DNA from: Limivivens faecihominis
Lineage (GTDB): Bacteria > Bacillota > Clostridia > Lachnospirales > Lachnospiraceae
DNA: 64,000 nt
Assembly: GCF_020686945.1 (NCBI RefSeq)
Contig: NZ_JAJEPR010000010.1
Coordinates: 1-64,000, forward strand
Reading direction: 5' to 3'
Positions within the stretch are counted from its first letter, which is position 1; each line of letters opens with the position of its first letter. Below, in pieces: positions 8,058 through 16,978 of this stretch. The notes beneath the pieces were generated by a model, which saw nothing but the letters and a program-made list of their open reading frames with translations, was not told the origin of the DNA and searched no databases. Made by a program: the position numbers and the translations under genes.

Positions 8058-8913
8058 TTTCAAAAAAAGAATGGAGTCTTATCGGAGACATCCTGGTTCG
8101 TTTCTGTTGTTTTTGCTGGTGATGCTTTCCGCCCTAGCCACCTTTGTGGTGCTGCTGTTTCTGATTGCATACATCCTGATTAAGGGTGTGCCGAACCTGA
8201 AGCCTTCCCTTTTTTCCTGGACGTACACGACGGAAAATGCTTCTATGCTGCCCTCCATCGTGAATACACTGATCATGACGGTGCTGTCGCTTCTGATTGC
8301 CGTTCCCCTTGGAATCTTTTCCGCTATTTATCTGACGGAGTATGCGAAAAAGGGAAACAAGCTGGTGGCAGTCGTCCGGCTGACCACGGAGACTCTTTCC
8401 GGTATTCCGTCTATTGTATACGGTCTTTTCGGTTCCCTGTTTTTTGTAACCTACCTGAAATGGAGTTATTCTCTGGCGGCCGGCGCGCTGACGCTGGCCA
8501 TCATGATTCTTCCGCTGGTGATGCGTACGACAGAGGAGGCTTTGAAATCCGTTCCGGATATGTACCGGGAGGGAAGCTTTGGTCTGGGAGCCGGAAAACT
8601 GCGTACGGTGTTCTGTGTGGTTCTGCCCAGCGCCATCCCGGGAATCCTCTCCGGCGTGATCCTCTCCATCGGCCGTATCGTGGGTGAGACAGCCGCCCTG
8701 ATCTACACGGCAGGTTCCATCCCGCAGATCCCCTCCAGCATCATGGGATCCGGCGCGACGCTGGCTGTACACATGTACAACCTTTCCAAAGAGGGATTGT
8801 ATACAGACCAGGCCTACGCAGTGGCGGTGGTACTTTTGCTCCTGGTTCTGCTTATTAACTGGGTATCAAGTAGAATAGGTAGTGTACTGTGCCACTCAAA
8901 TTCCGCAGAATGA
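8050..8913 (+). CDS. pstA: Phosphate ABC transporter permease PstA
   Basis: Second permease of the PstSCAB complex; it pairs with PstC. It has about six transmembrane segments. The signature GIPSIVYGLFGSLFFV is at about residue 118, the EAA loop reads MYREGSFGLGAGKLRTVF at about 175, and IGRIVGETAALIYTAGS follows. AGGAGGAAGG before the ATG lies in the end of pstC. The last seven codons (GSVLCHSNSAE region) lie within a hairpin whose right arm starts right after the stop codon, so the natural C-terminus may have been altered by the inserted palindrome. Confidence 0.93.
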   Translation: MSNFKKRMESYRRHPGSFLLFLLVMLSALATFVVLLFLIAYILIKGVPNLKPSLFSWTYTTENASMLPSIVNTLIMTVLSLLIAVPLGIFSAIYLTEYAKKGNKLVAVVRLTTETLSGIPSIVYGLFGSLFFVTYLKWSYSLAAGALTLAIMILPLVMRTTEEALKSVPDMYREGSFGLGAGKLRTVFCVVLPSAIPGILSGVILSIGRIVGETAALIYTAGSIPQIPSSIMGSGATLAVHMYNLSKEGLYTDQAYAVAVVLLLLVLLINWVSSRIGSVLCHSNSAE

Positions 8914-8925
8914 CACAGTACACTA
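8880..8925. repeat. Palindrome spanning the pstA stop codon
   Basis: TAGTGTACTGTG (8880-8891) and CACAGTACACTA (8914-8925) form a perfect 12-bp stem around a 22-base loop. The pstA stop TGA (8911-8913) abuts the right arm. There is no T tract, so it is more likely an inserted small palindrome or an mRNA-stabilising hairpin than a terminator. Confidence 0.7.
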
Positions 8926-8949
8926 AACAACTGACGAAAGGAAAAGAAA

Positions 8950-9699
8950 ATGGATAAACTGACGATCAAAAATCTGGACCTTTACTATTCGGAATTTAAG
9001 GCCCTGAAAAATATCAACCTGAACATTCAGGAAAAAGAGATTACCGCTTTCATCGGTCCTTCCGGCTGTGGAAAATCTACGCTTCTGAAATCGTTGAACC
9101 GGATGAACGATCTGGTGGAGGGCTGCCGCATCGAGGGAGAGGTCCTTCTGGACGGCGAGAATATTTACAAGGATATGGATGTGAACCTTCTCCGGAAACG
9201 GGTGGGCATGGTTTTCCAGAAGCCGAATCCATTTCCCATGAGCATCTATGACAACATCGCCTACGGCCCCAGAACCCACGGCATCCGTTCCAAGGTAAAA
9301 CTGGACGAGCTGGTGGAAAATTCCCTCCGGGGAGCTGCCATCTGGGATGAGGTAAAGGACCGCCTGAAAAAAAGTGCCCTGGGACTTTCCGGAGGCCAGC
9401 AGCAGAGAATCTGCATTGCAAGAGCCCTGGCCGTTCAGCCCGAGGTGCTTCTGATGGATGAGCCCACCAGTGCGCTGGACCCCATTTCCACAGCGAAAGT
9501 CGAGGAACTGGCTCTGGAGCTGAAAAAAGACTACACCATCGTCATGGTAACTCACAACATGCAGCAGGCAGCCAGAATCTCAGACCGGACCGCATTTTTC
9601 CTGCTGGGCGAGATTGTGGAGTTCGGAAAAACAGAGCAGATTTTCTCCATGCCGAAAGACAAGAGGACAGAGGATTATATTACAGGGAGGTTTGGATGA
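8950..9699 (+). CDS. pstB: Phosphate ABC transporter ATP-binding protein PstB
   Basis: ATPase that drives phosphate import. Walker A is GPSGCGKST at about residue 37; the PstB-specific VGMVFQKPNPFPMSIYDNIAYG is at about 86. The signature LSGGQQQRICIARAL is at about 147, and Walker B VLLMDEPTSALDP is at about 168. The 249-residue length is normal for the family. It lies between pstA and phoU and overlaps phoU by four bases (ATGA). Confidence 0.97.
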   Translation: MDKLTIKNLDLYYSEFKALKNINLNIQEKEITAFIGPSGCGKSTLLKSLNRMNDLVEGCRIEGEVLLDGENIYKDMDVNLLRKRVGMVFQKPNPFPMSIYDNIAYGPRTHGIRSKVKLDELVENSLRGAAIWDEVKDRLKKSALGLSGGQQQRICIARALAVQPEVLLMDEPTSALDPISTAKVEELALELKKDYTIVMVTHNMQQAARISDRTAFFLLGEIVEFGKTEQIFSMPKDKRTEDYITGRFG

Positions 9700-10346
9700 T
9701 GAAAACCAAATTCGACGAGCAGCTTGAAGAGATGCATGTAGAGCTGATCAAAATGGGAAGCCTGTGCGAGCAGGCGATCACACTTTCTTCCAGAGCGCTT
9801 CTGGGAGATGAAAAAAGTCAGGTGGAACAGGTGTATTCTGTGGACGGCGAGATCGACCAGCAGGAGCGTGAGATTGAAAATATCTGCATGCGCCTGCTTC
9901 TTCTGCAGCGTCCCTTTGCCTCAGACCTCCGGAAAATTTCCGCGGCGCTGAAGATGATTTCCGATATGGAGCGGATCGGCGACCAGGCCTCCGATATCGC
10001 GGACATGGTGCCCTATATCCGTTTCAGCGAGGCAAAAAGTAAGGTTCACATCGAGGCCATGGCGAAGGCGACGGTGAAGATGGTGACGGACAGCGTGGAC
10101 GCTTTTGTGCAGGATGATCTGAATCTGGCTCAGCGCGTGATCGATTCGGACGATGAGGTGGACGACCTTTTTAACAGGGTAAAAAATGAGCTCATTGATC
10201 TGATCTATGCGAAGGACATCGATGCCAAAGTTGCCCTGGATCTTCTGATGACGGCCAAGTATTATGAGCGGATCGGCGACCATGCGGTAAATATCGCCGA
10301 GTGGGTGGTATATTCCATCACAGGAGTACATAAGAGCAACGAGTAA
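9696..10346 (+). CDS. phoU: Phosphate signalling protein PhoU
   Basis: Cytoplasmic two-fold repeat of three-helix bundles that couples the Pst transporter to PhoR signalling and binds metal clusters. The family motifs DMERIGDQASDIADMV (about residues 88-103) and KYYERIGDHAVNIAEWVVY (about 188-206) are the paired metal-binding signatures, one per half. The 216-residue length is typical. The start overlaps the pstB stop, and the histidine kinase gene follows 13 bases after the stop, so the whole block reads as one unit. Confidence 0.95.
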   Translation: MMKTKFDEQLEEMHVELIKMGSLCEQAITLSSRALLGDEKSQVEQVYSVDGEIDQQEREIENICMRLLLLQRPFASDLRKISAALKMISDMERIGDQASDIADMVPYIRFSEAKSKVHIEAMAKATVKMVTDSVDAFVQDDLNLAQRVIDSDDEVDDLFNRVKNELIDLIYAKDIDAKVALDLLMTAKYYERIGDHAVNIAEWVVYSITGVHKSNE

Positions 10347-10359
10347 GGGGGAGTGAAAA

Positions 10360-12012
10360 GTGACAAAGCGTATCTTTCGCTCGATCTTTTCTGTGTCCGC
10401 GGTGATTCTGGTAATCAGCATCGGGCTGATTATGGGACTTCTCTACGGACATTTTGGGGATCAGCTGGAAAAAGAACTGAAACAGGAGGCCGTCTACCTG
10501 GCTATTGCGGTGGAAAATGACGGTGTGGAGAGTCTTAACAGGCTTTCCAAAACAGGAGAGCGTGTGACTCTCATCGATGAGGATGGAACGGTACTCTACG
10601 ACAATAAGGCAGACGCCGGTACCATGGAGAATCATCAGGACCGGGAGGAAGTTCAAGCGGCTCAGAAATCCGGCGAAGGCTATGCCTCCCGTACTTCCGC
10701 CACTCTCGGGGAAAAGACCGTGTATTACGCTCTGCGTCTGGAGAATGGTCAGATCCTTCGTGTGTCAAGTACACAGTATACAATCGTGAGAATCCTGGGC
10801 GGACTGATTCAGCCGATCCTGGTTATGATCTTTCTCATGCTGATTCTGTCTCTGGCGGCAGCCTTCCATTCATCCAGGAAGATCGTGGAGCCTTTAAACA
10901 AACTGAACCTCGATGATCCGAAGATGAACGACACCTACGATGAGATCACGCCGCTTCTCACCAGGATCAACAAGCAGCAGAAGACCATCCGGGAGCAGCT
11001 TTCCGAGGCAAAACGGCAGCAGGAGGAGTTTGCGATTATCACCAACAACATGAGCGAGGGCCTTCTGGTCATCGACAAGCAGACGGAAATCCTTTCCTGC
11101 AACACCAGTGCCGTGAAGCTTCTGGGAGCGAAAAAAGCGGTGACGGATCAGAGCGTTCTCACGATGAACCGGAGCGAGCCTTTCCGGAAGGCTGTGGAAG
11201 GTGTTCTGAAGGGAAAACATATGGCAGATTTTATCGAGCTGGAGGACGGTGTCCGTCAGCTGATTGCCAACCCGGTGCTGGAAGATGGAAAAGTCACCGG
11301 CGCGGTTCTTCTTCTGGTGGATGTGACGGAAAAAATGCAGCGCGAATCTTTGAGAAGAGAGTTTACGGCCAACGTTTCCCACGAGCTTCGGACGCCGCTG
11401 ACCTCGATTTCCGGCTTTGCGGAGATCATGCAGGACGGCTATGTGAAGCCGGAGGATGTCAAACGGGTGGCCGGTAAGATCTACGATGAGGCCCAGCGGC
11501 TCATCACTCTGGTGGGAGATGTCATGGAGATTTCCAGGCTGGATGAGGGCATCACCGAGTACAAAAAAGAGCGCGTGGATCTTCTGGATGTCGTGGAAGA
11601 TTGCAAAGAACGGCTTCAGGAGGCCGCCGACCGGAAAGAGATTCAGGTGGAGGTCATCGGGCAGTCTTTTGTTTTTGAGACCACGAAAACCATTCTGGAA
11701 GAGGTTGTATACAATCTGATGGATAATGCCATCAAGTATAACAAGGAGCAGGGAAAGGTGACCGTACGGATCTTCCAGAAGGACGGCGAGTTCGGTTTCT
11801 CCGTGAAAGATACGGGTATCGGTATTCCGCTGATCCATCAGGATCGTATTTTCGAGCGCTTTTACCGGGTGGACAAGAGCCGTTCCAAGGAGATCGGCGG
11901 TACGGGCCTGGGCCTTTCCATCGTAAAACATGGCGTCAGCTGCCTGGGCGCAAAGATCTCTGTAGATAGTATACAGGACGAGGGAAGCACGTTTACCGTG
12001 ACCTGGGGCTGA
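10360..12012 (+). CDS. phoR: Sensor histidine kinase PhoR (phosphate regulation)
   Basis: Membrane sensor kinase. Transmembrane segments lie at about residues 10-30 and 148-170 with an extracytoplasmic sensor between them. A PAS domain (about 222-330) follows, then the HisKA domain with phospho-acceptor His341 in NVSHELRTPLTS. The ATPase domain has an N box NLMDNAIKYN (452-461), G1 DTGIGIP (484-490) and G2 GGTGLGLS (513-520). The start is GTG with AAGGGGGAG just upstream. Linkage to pst-phoU supports a PhoR role. Odd: no response regulator gene follows; the next feature is a repeat and then an opposite-strand gene. Confidence 0.88.
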   Translation: MTKRIFRSIFSVSAVILVISIGLIMGLLYGHFGDQLEKELKQEAVYLAIAVENDGVESLNRLSKTGERVTLIDEDGTVLYDNKADAGTMENHQDREEVQAAQKSGEGYASRTSATLGEKTVYYALRLENGQILRVSSTQYTIVRILGGLIQPILVMIFLMLILSLAAAFHSSRKIVEPLNKLNLDDPKMNDTYDEITPLLTRINKQQKTIREQLSEAKRQQEEFAIITNNMSEGLLVIDKQTEILSCNTSAVKLLGAKKAVTDQSVLTMNRSEPFRKAVEGVLKGKHMADFIELEDGVRQLIANPVLEDGKVTGAVLLLVDVTEKMQRESLRREFTANVSHELRTPLTSISGFAEIMQDGYVKPEDVKRVAGKIYDEAQRLITLVGDVMEISRLDEGITEYKKERVDLLDVVEDCKERLQEAADRKEIQVEVIGQSFVFETTKTILEEVVYNLMDNAIKYNKEQGKVTVRIFQKDGEFGFSVKDTGIGIPLIHQDRIFERFYRVDKSRSKEIGGTGLGLSIVKHGVSCLGAKISVDSIQDEGSTFTVTWG

Positions 12013-12036
12013 CCTGTTTTTCCTCCATAGCAAGAC

Positions 12037-12180
12037 TGTAACTATTTGGAATCCACTGTCCCGCGAGGTGTTTTGGCATGAATATGCCAAAATCCCGAGG
12101 GTTGCATGCAAAAATCCCATCGCCGAAGGCGATTTTCATTGGATTTTTGTGCATAACTGTGAAGGTACTGAACAGTTACG
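12037..12180. repeat. Nested palindromic repeat, long form of family R3
   Basis: The ends are related inverted arms (CTGTAACTATTTGGA at the left; TACTGAACAGTTACG at the right). Inside are two further hairpins: TTTTGGCAT/ATGCCAAAA at 12071-12092 and AAAAATCC/GGATTTTT enclosing CGCC/GGCG at about 12110-12148. The right 24 bases are identical to the short copy at 7167-7191. TTA at 12176-12178 supplies the stop codon of the LysR gene, so the element forms that gene's 3' end. Confidence 0.75.
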
Positions 12181-13105
12181 CAATGTTTAAAAATTCCTCC
12201 ATGGCGCGGCTGATGTATTTTCCATTTTTCCAGTAGAAATAAAGGTTTCTCCGGGTCTCAGCCCCGGGAAGCTTGTAGTAGATCACGTCCGGATGGGGAG
12301 TGACATGGCGAACCAGAGTGTCGCTGATGAAGGAGATCCCCATACCGGCACAGGTGATGTTGTAGGAGGTCATCTGCTGGTCCAGCTCCAGAACGACTCT
12401 GGGGGAAAAACCATTGGCCTGACAGAGAAGGGTGCTTCGCCGTCGGGTATCATTTTCCTGTTTCAACAGAATAAAAGCTTCATCTTTGAACTGCTCCAGG
12501 GGAACCGGGGCAGTTTTTTTGTCCAGAAAAGCGCCACTGCAGATCTCCTCCACAGAGAGCTGGTAGCTTTCAAAACGCCGGTTGATGGGGAAAGCTCTGG
12601 GAACGGCCAGAATCAGGTGTTCCTCATGAAAAAGCCGTCTGCCGAAGACGGCTTCGTTGAAGGGATAATTGTCGATGGCGAGATCCAGAACGCCGGAGAG
12701 GAGAAGTTCCTCCAGCCGGGCCGTGCTCTCCTCAATGAGATTGATCTTCACCAGAGGGAAGCGGCGGGTAAAATCACCGATGAGATGCGGGAGGACACAG
12801 GAGGAAAAAAGGCTGCTTCCGCCTAAGGTGAGATGGCCGGTTTTCAGGCCGCCCAGGTCGTTGACAAAGCTTGAGAAGGAATTTTCAATGGCGAGAATTT
12901 CCTCCACGGACTGGATATAGCGCTCCCCACATTCGGTGAGAGTGAGAGGGGAGGTGTTCCGGTTAAAGATGGGGTAGCCGATCTTATTTTCCACACGGCG
13001 GACGTTGGCGCTTAGGGACGGCTGGGAGATGTAGAGATTTTTTGCGGCTTTGGAGAAGCTTTTTTCCTTGTATACTTCATACACATAGTTCATTCCCTGG
13101 AACAT
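12176..13105 (-). CDS. LysR-family transcriptional regulator
   Basis: DNA-binding regulator with an N-terminal winged helix-turn-helix (SFSKAAKNLYISQPSLSANVRRVENKIG, about residues 15-42, here cited in parts: SFSKAAKNLYISQPSLS) and a C-terminal periplasmic-binding-like effector domain (about 90-300). The 309-residue length is normal. It is transcribed divergently from aspA across a 144-bp gap, the classic arrangement for a LysR protein and its target, so it may respond to aspartate, fumarate or a related acid. Its stop codon is supplied by the R3 repeat. Effector and target are inferred from position only. Confidence 0.85.
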   Translation of the reverse strand: MFQGMNYVYEVYKEKSFSKAAKNLYISQPSLSANVRRVENKIGYPIFNRNTSPLTLTECGERYIQSVEEILAIENSFSSFVNDLGGLKTGHLTLGGSSLFSSCVLPHLIGDFTRRFPLVKINLIEESTARLEELLLSGVLDLAIDNYPFNEAVFGRRLFHEEHLILAVPRAFPINRRFESYQLSVEEICSGAFLDKKTAPVPLEQFKDEAFILLKQENDTRRRSTLLCQANGFSPRVVLELDQQMTSYNITCAGMGISFISDTLVRHVTPHPDVIYYKLPGAETRRNLYFYWKNGKYISRAMEEFLNIA

Positions 13106-13166
13106 TTTTGTATTTTCTCCTTTTGATATAGCTTTAAAGTTATAACTGATATAGTAATATATGTAT

Positions 13167-13195
13167 TTGATTATATTTTACCATGCTCCTATAAT
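13167..13195 (+). promoter_or_regulatory. Promoter of aspA
   Basis: TTGATT (13167-13172), a 17-base spacer and TATAAT (13190-13195). Upstream, the AT-rich stretch AGTTATAACTGATATAGTAA has imperfect dyad symmetry and could be the LysR operator shared by the divergent genes. Confidence 0.65.
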
Positions 13196-13249
13196 GGGGG
13201 CAACGAAAAAAATCAAAATTGAAATATAAGTGTTGTGGAGGAAAAGGAA

Positions 13250-14701
13250 ATGGAAAAAGAGAAGAAAACAATCGATTACCGTGTGGAGAAGGATTCCATC
13301 GGAACCAAGGATGTGCCGGAAGGCGTGTATTACGGCGTACAGTCTTTAAGAGCCGCTGAGAACTTTCATATCACCGGTCTTTCCATGCATCCGGAGATCA
13401 TCAACAGCCTGGCATATATCAAGAAGGCCGCTGCCATCACCAACTGCGAGGTGGGCATCATTGATAAAAAGATTGCCAATGCGATCGTGAAGGCCTGCGA
13501 TGAGATTCTGGAAGGAAAGTTCCACAAGGACTTTATCGTGGATCCGATCCAGGGAGGCGCCGGAACTTCTCTGAACATGAACGCCAACGAAGTCATTGCC
13601 AACCGTGCCATTGAGCTTCTGGGCGGCCAGAAGGGTGATTACAGCATCGTAAACCCCAACGACCATGTAAACTGCAGCCAGTCCACCAACGATGTCATTC
13701 CCACCGCCGGAAAAATGACTTCCCTGCGTCTTCTGAAAAATCTGAAAAAGGAGCTGCGTCGTCTTTATGAAGCTCTGAGCAAAAAGGCAGATGAGTTCGA
13801 CCATGTAATCAAAATGGGCCGTACCCAGATGCAGGATGCCGTTCCCATCCGTCTGGGCCAGGAGTTCAAGGCTTATTCCGTAGCTGTGATGCGTGATATC
13901 AACCGTATGGACAAAGCCATGGATGAGATGCGGACCCTGAACATGGGCGGAACCGCTGTCGGAACCGGCATCAATGCCGACGAGGCTTATCTGAAACGGA
14001 TCGTTCCCAACCTGGTGGAGATCTCCGGAATGGATTTTGTACAGGCTTTTGACCTTATCGATGCTACCCAGAACCTGGATCCCTTCGTAGCAGTATCCGG
14101 AGCTATCAAGGCCTGTGCCGTGACGCTTTCCAAGATCGCCAACGATTTCCGACTGATGTCCTCCGGCCCCAGAGCCGGTTTTGGCGAGATCAATCTGCCG
14201 GCAAAACAGAACGGTTCTTCCATCATGCCTGGTAAGGTAAACCCCGTTATCCCCGAGGTGGTAAACCAGGTGGCCTTTAACGTCATCGGTAATGACGTGA
14301 CGATCACGATGGCAGCAGAGGCCGGTCAGCTGGAGCTCAACGCTTTCGAGCCTATCGTTTTCTACTGCATGTTCCAGTCCATCGATACGATGGCTTATGC
14401 CGTTCAGACCTTCGTGGACAACTGTGTTTCCGGTATTACCGCCAACGAGACCCGCTGCCGTTATCTGGTGGAGAACAGCGTGGGCGTCATCACCGCCATT
14501 TGCCCCCATGTCGGCTATCAGAAAGCCGCAGATATCGCAAAACAGGCCATCAAGACCGGCGAATCTGTCCGTGATCTGATTCTGAAAGAGGGACTTCTCA
14601 CTGAGGATGAGTTAAACGAGATCATGGATCCGGTTAATATGACCGAGCCGGGAATCTCCGGAAAAGAGCTGCTGGTAAAAACCACTGCAAAGAATGCATG
14701 A
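13250..14701 (+). CDS. aspA: Aspartate ammonia-lyase
   Basis: Tetrameric cytoplasmic lyase of the fumarase/aspartase superfamily; it interconverts L-aspartate and fumarate plus ammonia. The superfamily signature GSSIMPGKVNPVIPE is at about residues 320-334, with the catalytic serine in the flexible SS loop. The regions GGAGTSLNMNANEVIANRA and NPNDHVNCSQSTND are also as expected for AspA rather than fumarase. A GTG at 13235 extends the frame, but GGAGG (13237-13241) is eight bases before the ATG at 13250, so I start there. A strong terminator follows. It could serve aspartate catabolism or fumarate respiration. Confidence 0.93.
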   Translation: MEKEKKTIDYRVEKDSIGTKDVPEGVYYGVQSLRAAENFHITGLSMHPEIINSLAYIKKAAAITNCEVGIIDKKIANAIVKACDEILEGKFHKDFIVDPIQGGAGTSLNMNANEVIANRAIELLGGQKGDYSIVNPNDHVNCSQSTNDVIPTAGKMTSLRLLKNLKKELRRLYEALSKKADEFDHVIKMGRTQMQDAVPIRLGQEFKAYSVAVMRDINRMDKAMDEMRTLNMGGTAVGTGINADEAYLKRIVPNLVEISGMDFVQAFDLIDATQNLDPFVAVSGAIKACAVTLSKIANDFRLMSSGPRAGFGEINLPAKQNGSSIMPGKVNPVIPEVVNQVAFNVIGNDVTITMAAEAGQLELNAFEPIVFYCMFQSIDTMAYAVQTFVDNCVSGITANETRCRYLVENSVGVITAICPHVGYQKAADIAKQAIKTGESVRDLILKEGLLTEDELNEIMDPVNMTEPGISGKELLVKTTAKNA

Positions 14702-14720
14702 TAATTTCTTCCTATATAAA

Positions 14721-14757
14721 AAACTGCTGCCCGGAAAGTTGGGGCAGCAGTTTTTTT
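14721..14757 (+). terminator. Terminator of aspA
   Basis: AAACTGCTGCCC pairs with GGGGCAGCAGTTT around an eight-base loop, followed by a run of T residues. Confidence 0.92.
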
Positions 14758-14820
14758 ATGGAAAATTTGGACAGGAAAAATGCCTGTACTCCGGAAGAAA
14801 ATACAGGCATTGATATTTTA

Positions 14821-15669
14821 TTAGTAGGGATAGAAGTTTCCGTTGGAATCAGTGACACCTTTTTCTCCGAAGGTATAAATGTTTCCTTCGCTGTCCACCC
14901 AGTTTCCATTCTCATCCATGGTGCAGACGATGTGGTTGCCCTGACTGTCGTAGAAATCGGCTTTGCTTCCTACCTCAACGGAGCTGTTTCCGTTTGCAGG
15001 TGGATCGTAGTAATACTCATTTCCGTTGGAGTCTTTGACGCCGTTCTCGTAGAAGGTGTAAGAGATTCCGTTGGCATCCTGCCAGCTTCCGTCCGGCATC
15101 TGGCTTACATCCACGCGGTTTCCGCTGCCGTCATAGAAATAACGGGGAGCTTCGGTGGAAGTGGTCTCGCCACTGCTGGAGGAGTCTCCGCCATTGGAAG
15201 AACCGTTGTCTGTGGTTCCGGTGGAGCTGTTGTCAGTGCTTCCTGTGGAAGTTCCAGTAGAACCATTGTTTCCGCCGCTGGTAGTTCCGGTCGTGCCTCC
15301 GGTGGTCGTGCCTCCGGTGGTTGTACCGCCGCTGGTTCCGGTGGAGCCGCCGGTAGTAGTACCAGTTGTAGTTCCGGCGGTGCTGGAAGAAGTGCTGGTG
15401 GAACCGGTATTGGCAGTGGAAGGAGTCTGGTTACTATTATTATTGGCAGCAGTGCTGGTTTCGGACTCGCTGGTCTTCTCAGTTGCTTTCTCTGTTGTCT
15501 TCTCGGTGGCTTTCTCTGTCTCGGACTCAGACTCTGTGGAAACAAGAGTGGTTGTCTCAGACTGACCTACCTGGATTTTTTCTCTCTGTTTGCGGCAGCC
15601 GCTTAAACTCAAGGTAGCCGCCATTATAACTGCAAGAACGAGTGCGCCCCATTTCTTTTTATTTCGCAT
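14821..15669 (-). CDS. Lipoprotein with Thr/Gly/Ser-rich stalk and WxDxxG-like C-terminal repeats
   Basis: Exported lipoprotein of unknown function. The signal peptide ends in the lipobox LSLSGC (Cys about residue 25). Residues of about 45-175 are low complexity: first TEK repeats, then runs of Thr, Gly and Ser, a likely flexible wall-spanning stalk. The C-terminal 100 residues hold two related modules, each with a Gly-x-Trp core (MPDGSWQDANG; MDENGNWVDSEG) followed by FYENGVKDSNGN or FGEKGVTDSNGN. Their spacing suggests a small repeated surface domain. Long opposite-strand open frames here are an artefact of the repeat. Converges with aspA. Confidence 0.75.
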   Translation of the reverse strand: MRNKKKWGALVLAVIMAATLSLSGCRKQREKIQVGQSETTTLVSTESESETEKATEKTTEKATEKTSESETSTAANNNSNQTPSTANTGSTSTSSSTAGTTTGTTTGGSTGTSGGTTTGGTTTGGTTGTTSGGNNGSTGTSTGSTDNSSTGTTDNGSSNGGDSSSSGETTSTEAPRYFYDGSGNRVDVSQMPDGSWQDANGISYTFYENGVKDSNGNEYYYDPPANGNSSVEVGSKADFYDSQGNHIVCTMDENGNWVDSEGNIYTFGEKGVTDSNGNFYPY

Positions 15670-15846
15670 AGTTAGTTACCTCCATGTGGACAGGTTTCGA
15701 GTTACGTCTGATATTATAGAAGATTTGGAGGAGGATTGCAACTTTGTGGGAGAAAAAAAGTCTTAACTTTCTGTGAAGGAGATAGCAGGGGGAAAACCAT
15801 CGGAGTTGCGGCAGTCCTGGTTTTCCCCCTGCACCCCCCCTTTCTG

Positions 15847-15951
15847 GTATAACGTTTCGAAAATAACTGGACCATTCACGCAGGATGCAGATTCAACTGT
15901 GCAATCGGATTTGCAGACAAGTCAATGGTCTTTATTTCGAAAACGCTATAC
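15847..15951. repeat. Palindromic repeat, family R2, copy A
   Basis: A 105-bp imperfect palindrome. The left arm (GTATAACGTTTCGAAAATAA, then GGACCATT) pairs with the right arm (AATGGTC, then TTATTTCGAAAACGCTATAC). The internal CAGGATGCAGATTCAACTGTG and TGCAATCGGATTTGCAGAC also recur in copy B at 17390-17538. It lies in a 361-bp gap between two leftward genes, in which I see nothing else coding. Confidence 0.8.
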
Positions 15952-16030
15952 TAAGGCACGCTAGAAAATAGGGGGCTTACGTCAGACTACTGTTGTGTGA
16001 AAGAACGTATAGGGTGGTTGAATGAATATG

Positions 16031-16978
16031 TTACTGGGTATTAGCTTGGATGTAGGTCAGGAGAATCTCGCAGCGATCCAGGGTGCGGGTGGCGAGGTCG
16101 AGGCTGGCGTTGAGCTGGGCGGAGGTGCCGTCATTTTCTTCGAGGATTTTGGCGGCTGCGGCTTCTTTGTCGTCGATCCACTGGAGCTGTTCTTTCAGGA
16201 TCTCCTGGTATTTGTCTTCGGGAACGTTATTTTTCAGGAGTTTCCAGAGCTGGTTCAGGCAGGTGTCGGTGGTGGTGTACATCTCATCAGCAAATTCGTT
16301 CATTTTCTGCTGAGTGCTGGCTGCCTTGAGCTGGAGGTCGAAATTGTCGTAGGCGGTTTTGCAGGTGTTGTAGAGAGCTTCGGCTTCTTCTGCGGGAGTT
16401 CCGCGGTCGTAAGAGTAGATACCGAATCCTTCTGCCTCGTTGACGATGATGGGGATGGTGAGTTCTGTGTCATTGTCGTTGGCCATGGATACCCAACTGT
16501 ATACTTCAGCAGACAGATCGCTTACCGGGGTGCCGGGAAGATAGATTTTGAAGGTGTCGGTGCCGGTCAGGCCCTGGGCTTCGGAGTAAACGTATTTTAC
16601 ACTGTCGATGATTTCAGTTTCTCCGACGGTATTCTGATAAGCGATGTCAGAGAGAGTCATCTCATAGGTGGTGTCATCCACTTTGGTCAGATCAGTAAAA
16701 TGACCGGAAAAATCGCTGTAGTAAAGAGTGCCGTTGCCATAGCCGTCTCCCGTATCGCCCATATCGGAATCGTGGTAGTTTCCGGCGAAAGAGCCATCCT
16801 TTTCAATCGTAAAATAAGTGGACCAGGCGCCGGCACCGCTGCTGAACTCAAAGGTGTAACGGGAGAGGGCCTCGAAGGTCAGTGAGTCTGGCTCAGAACT
16901 GCTTTCCGCCGCCGATACAGTCAGAGCAGAAAGGGAGAGGGAAGTAACGAGCAGAGATAAAAATAGTTTTTTCTTCAT
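16031..16978 (-). CDS. Secreted protein with a C-terminal LprI-like (DUF1311) domain
   Basis: Exported protein of unknown function. A signal peptide (residues 1-23, cleavage near VSA-AES) has no lipobox Cys. Residues of about 30-190 form a beta-rich domain with several FTIEKDGSFAGNYHD-type strands, resembling lipocalin-like or calycin-type extracellular domains without clear identity. Residues of about 205-315 are helical. The spaced Cys, Trp and Arg positions (TCLNQLWKLLK, EQLQWIDDKEA, ATRTLDRCEIL) resemble the LprI/DUF1311 family, some members of which bind lysozyme. That last link is a motif impression. GGAG-type ribosome binding site upstream. Confidence 0.65.
   Translation of the reverse strand: MKKKLFLSLLVTSLSLSALTVSAAESSSEPDSLTFEALSRYTFEFSSGAGAWSTYFTIEKDGSFAGNYHDSDMGDTGDGYGNGTLYYSDFSGHFTDLTKVDDTTYEMTLSDIAYQNTVGETEIIDSVKYVYSEAQGLTGTDTFKIYLPGTPVSDLSAEVYSWVSMANDNDTELTIPIIVNEAEGFGIYSYDRGTPAEEAEALYNTCKTAYDNFDLQLKAASTQQKMNEFADEMYTTTDTCLNQLWKLLKNNVPEDKYQEILKEQLQWIDDKEAAAAKILEENDGTSAQLNASLDLATRTLDRCEILLTYIQANTQ

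Noticed and set aside
10894..12120. 408-residue minus-strand frame across phoR
   Set aside because: It covers conserved kinase motifs on the plus strand and shows no domain of its own.
14698..15606. Long plus-strand open frame opposite the Thr/Gly-rich lipoprotein
   Set aside because: It is a mirror of low-complexity ACC/GGT/TCC codons on the other strand. The minus-strand gene has a lipobox, a ribosome binding site and ordered C-terminal modules.
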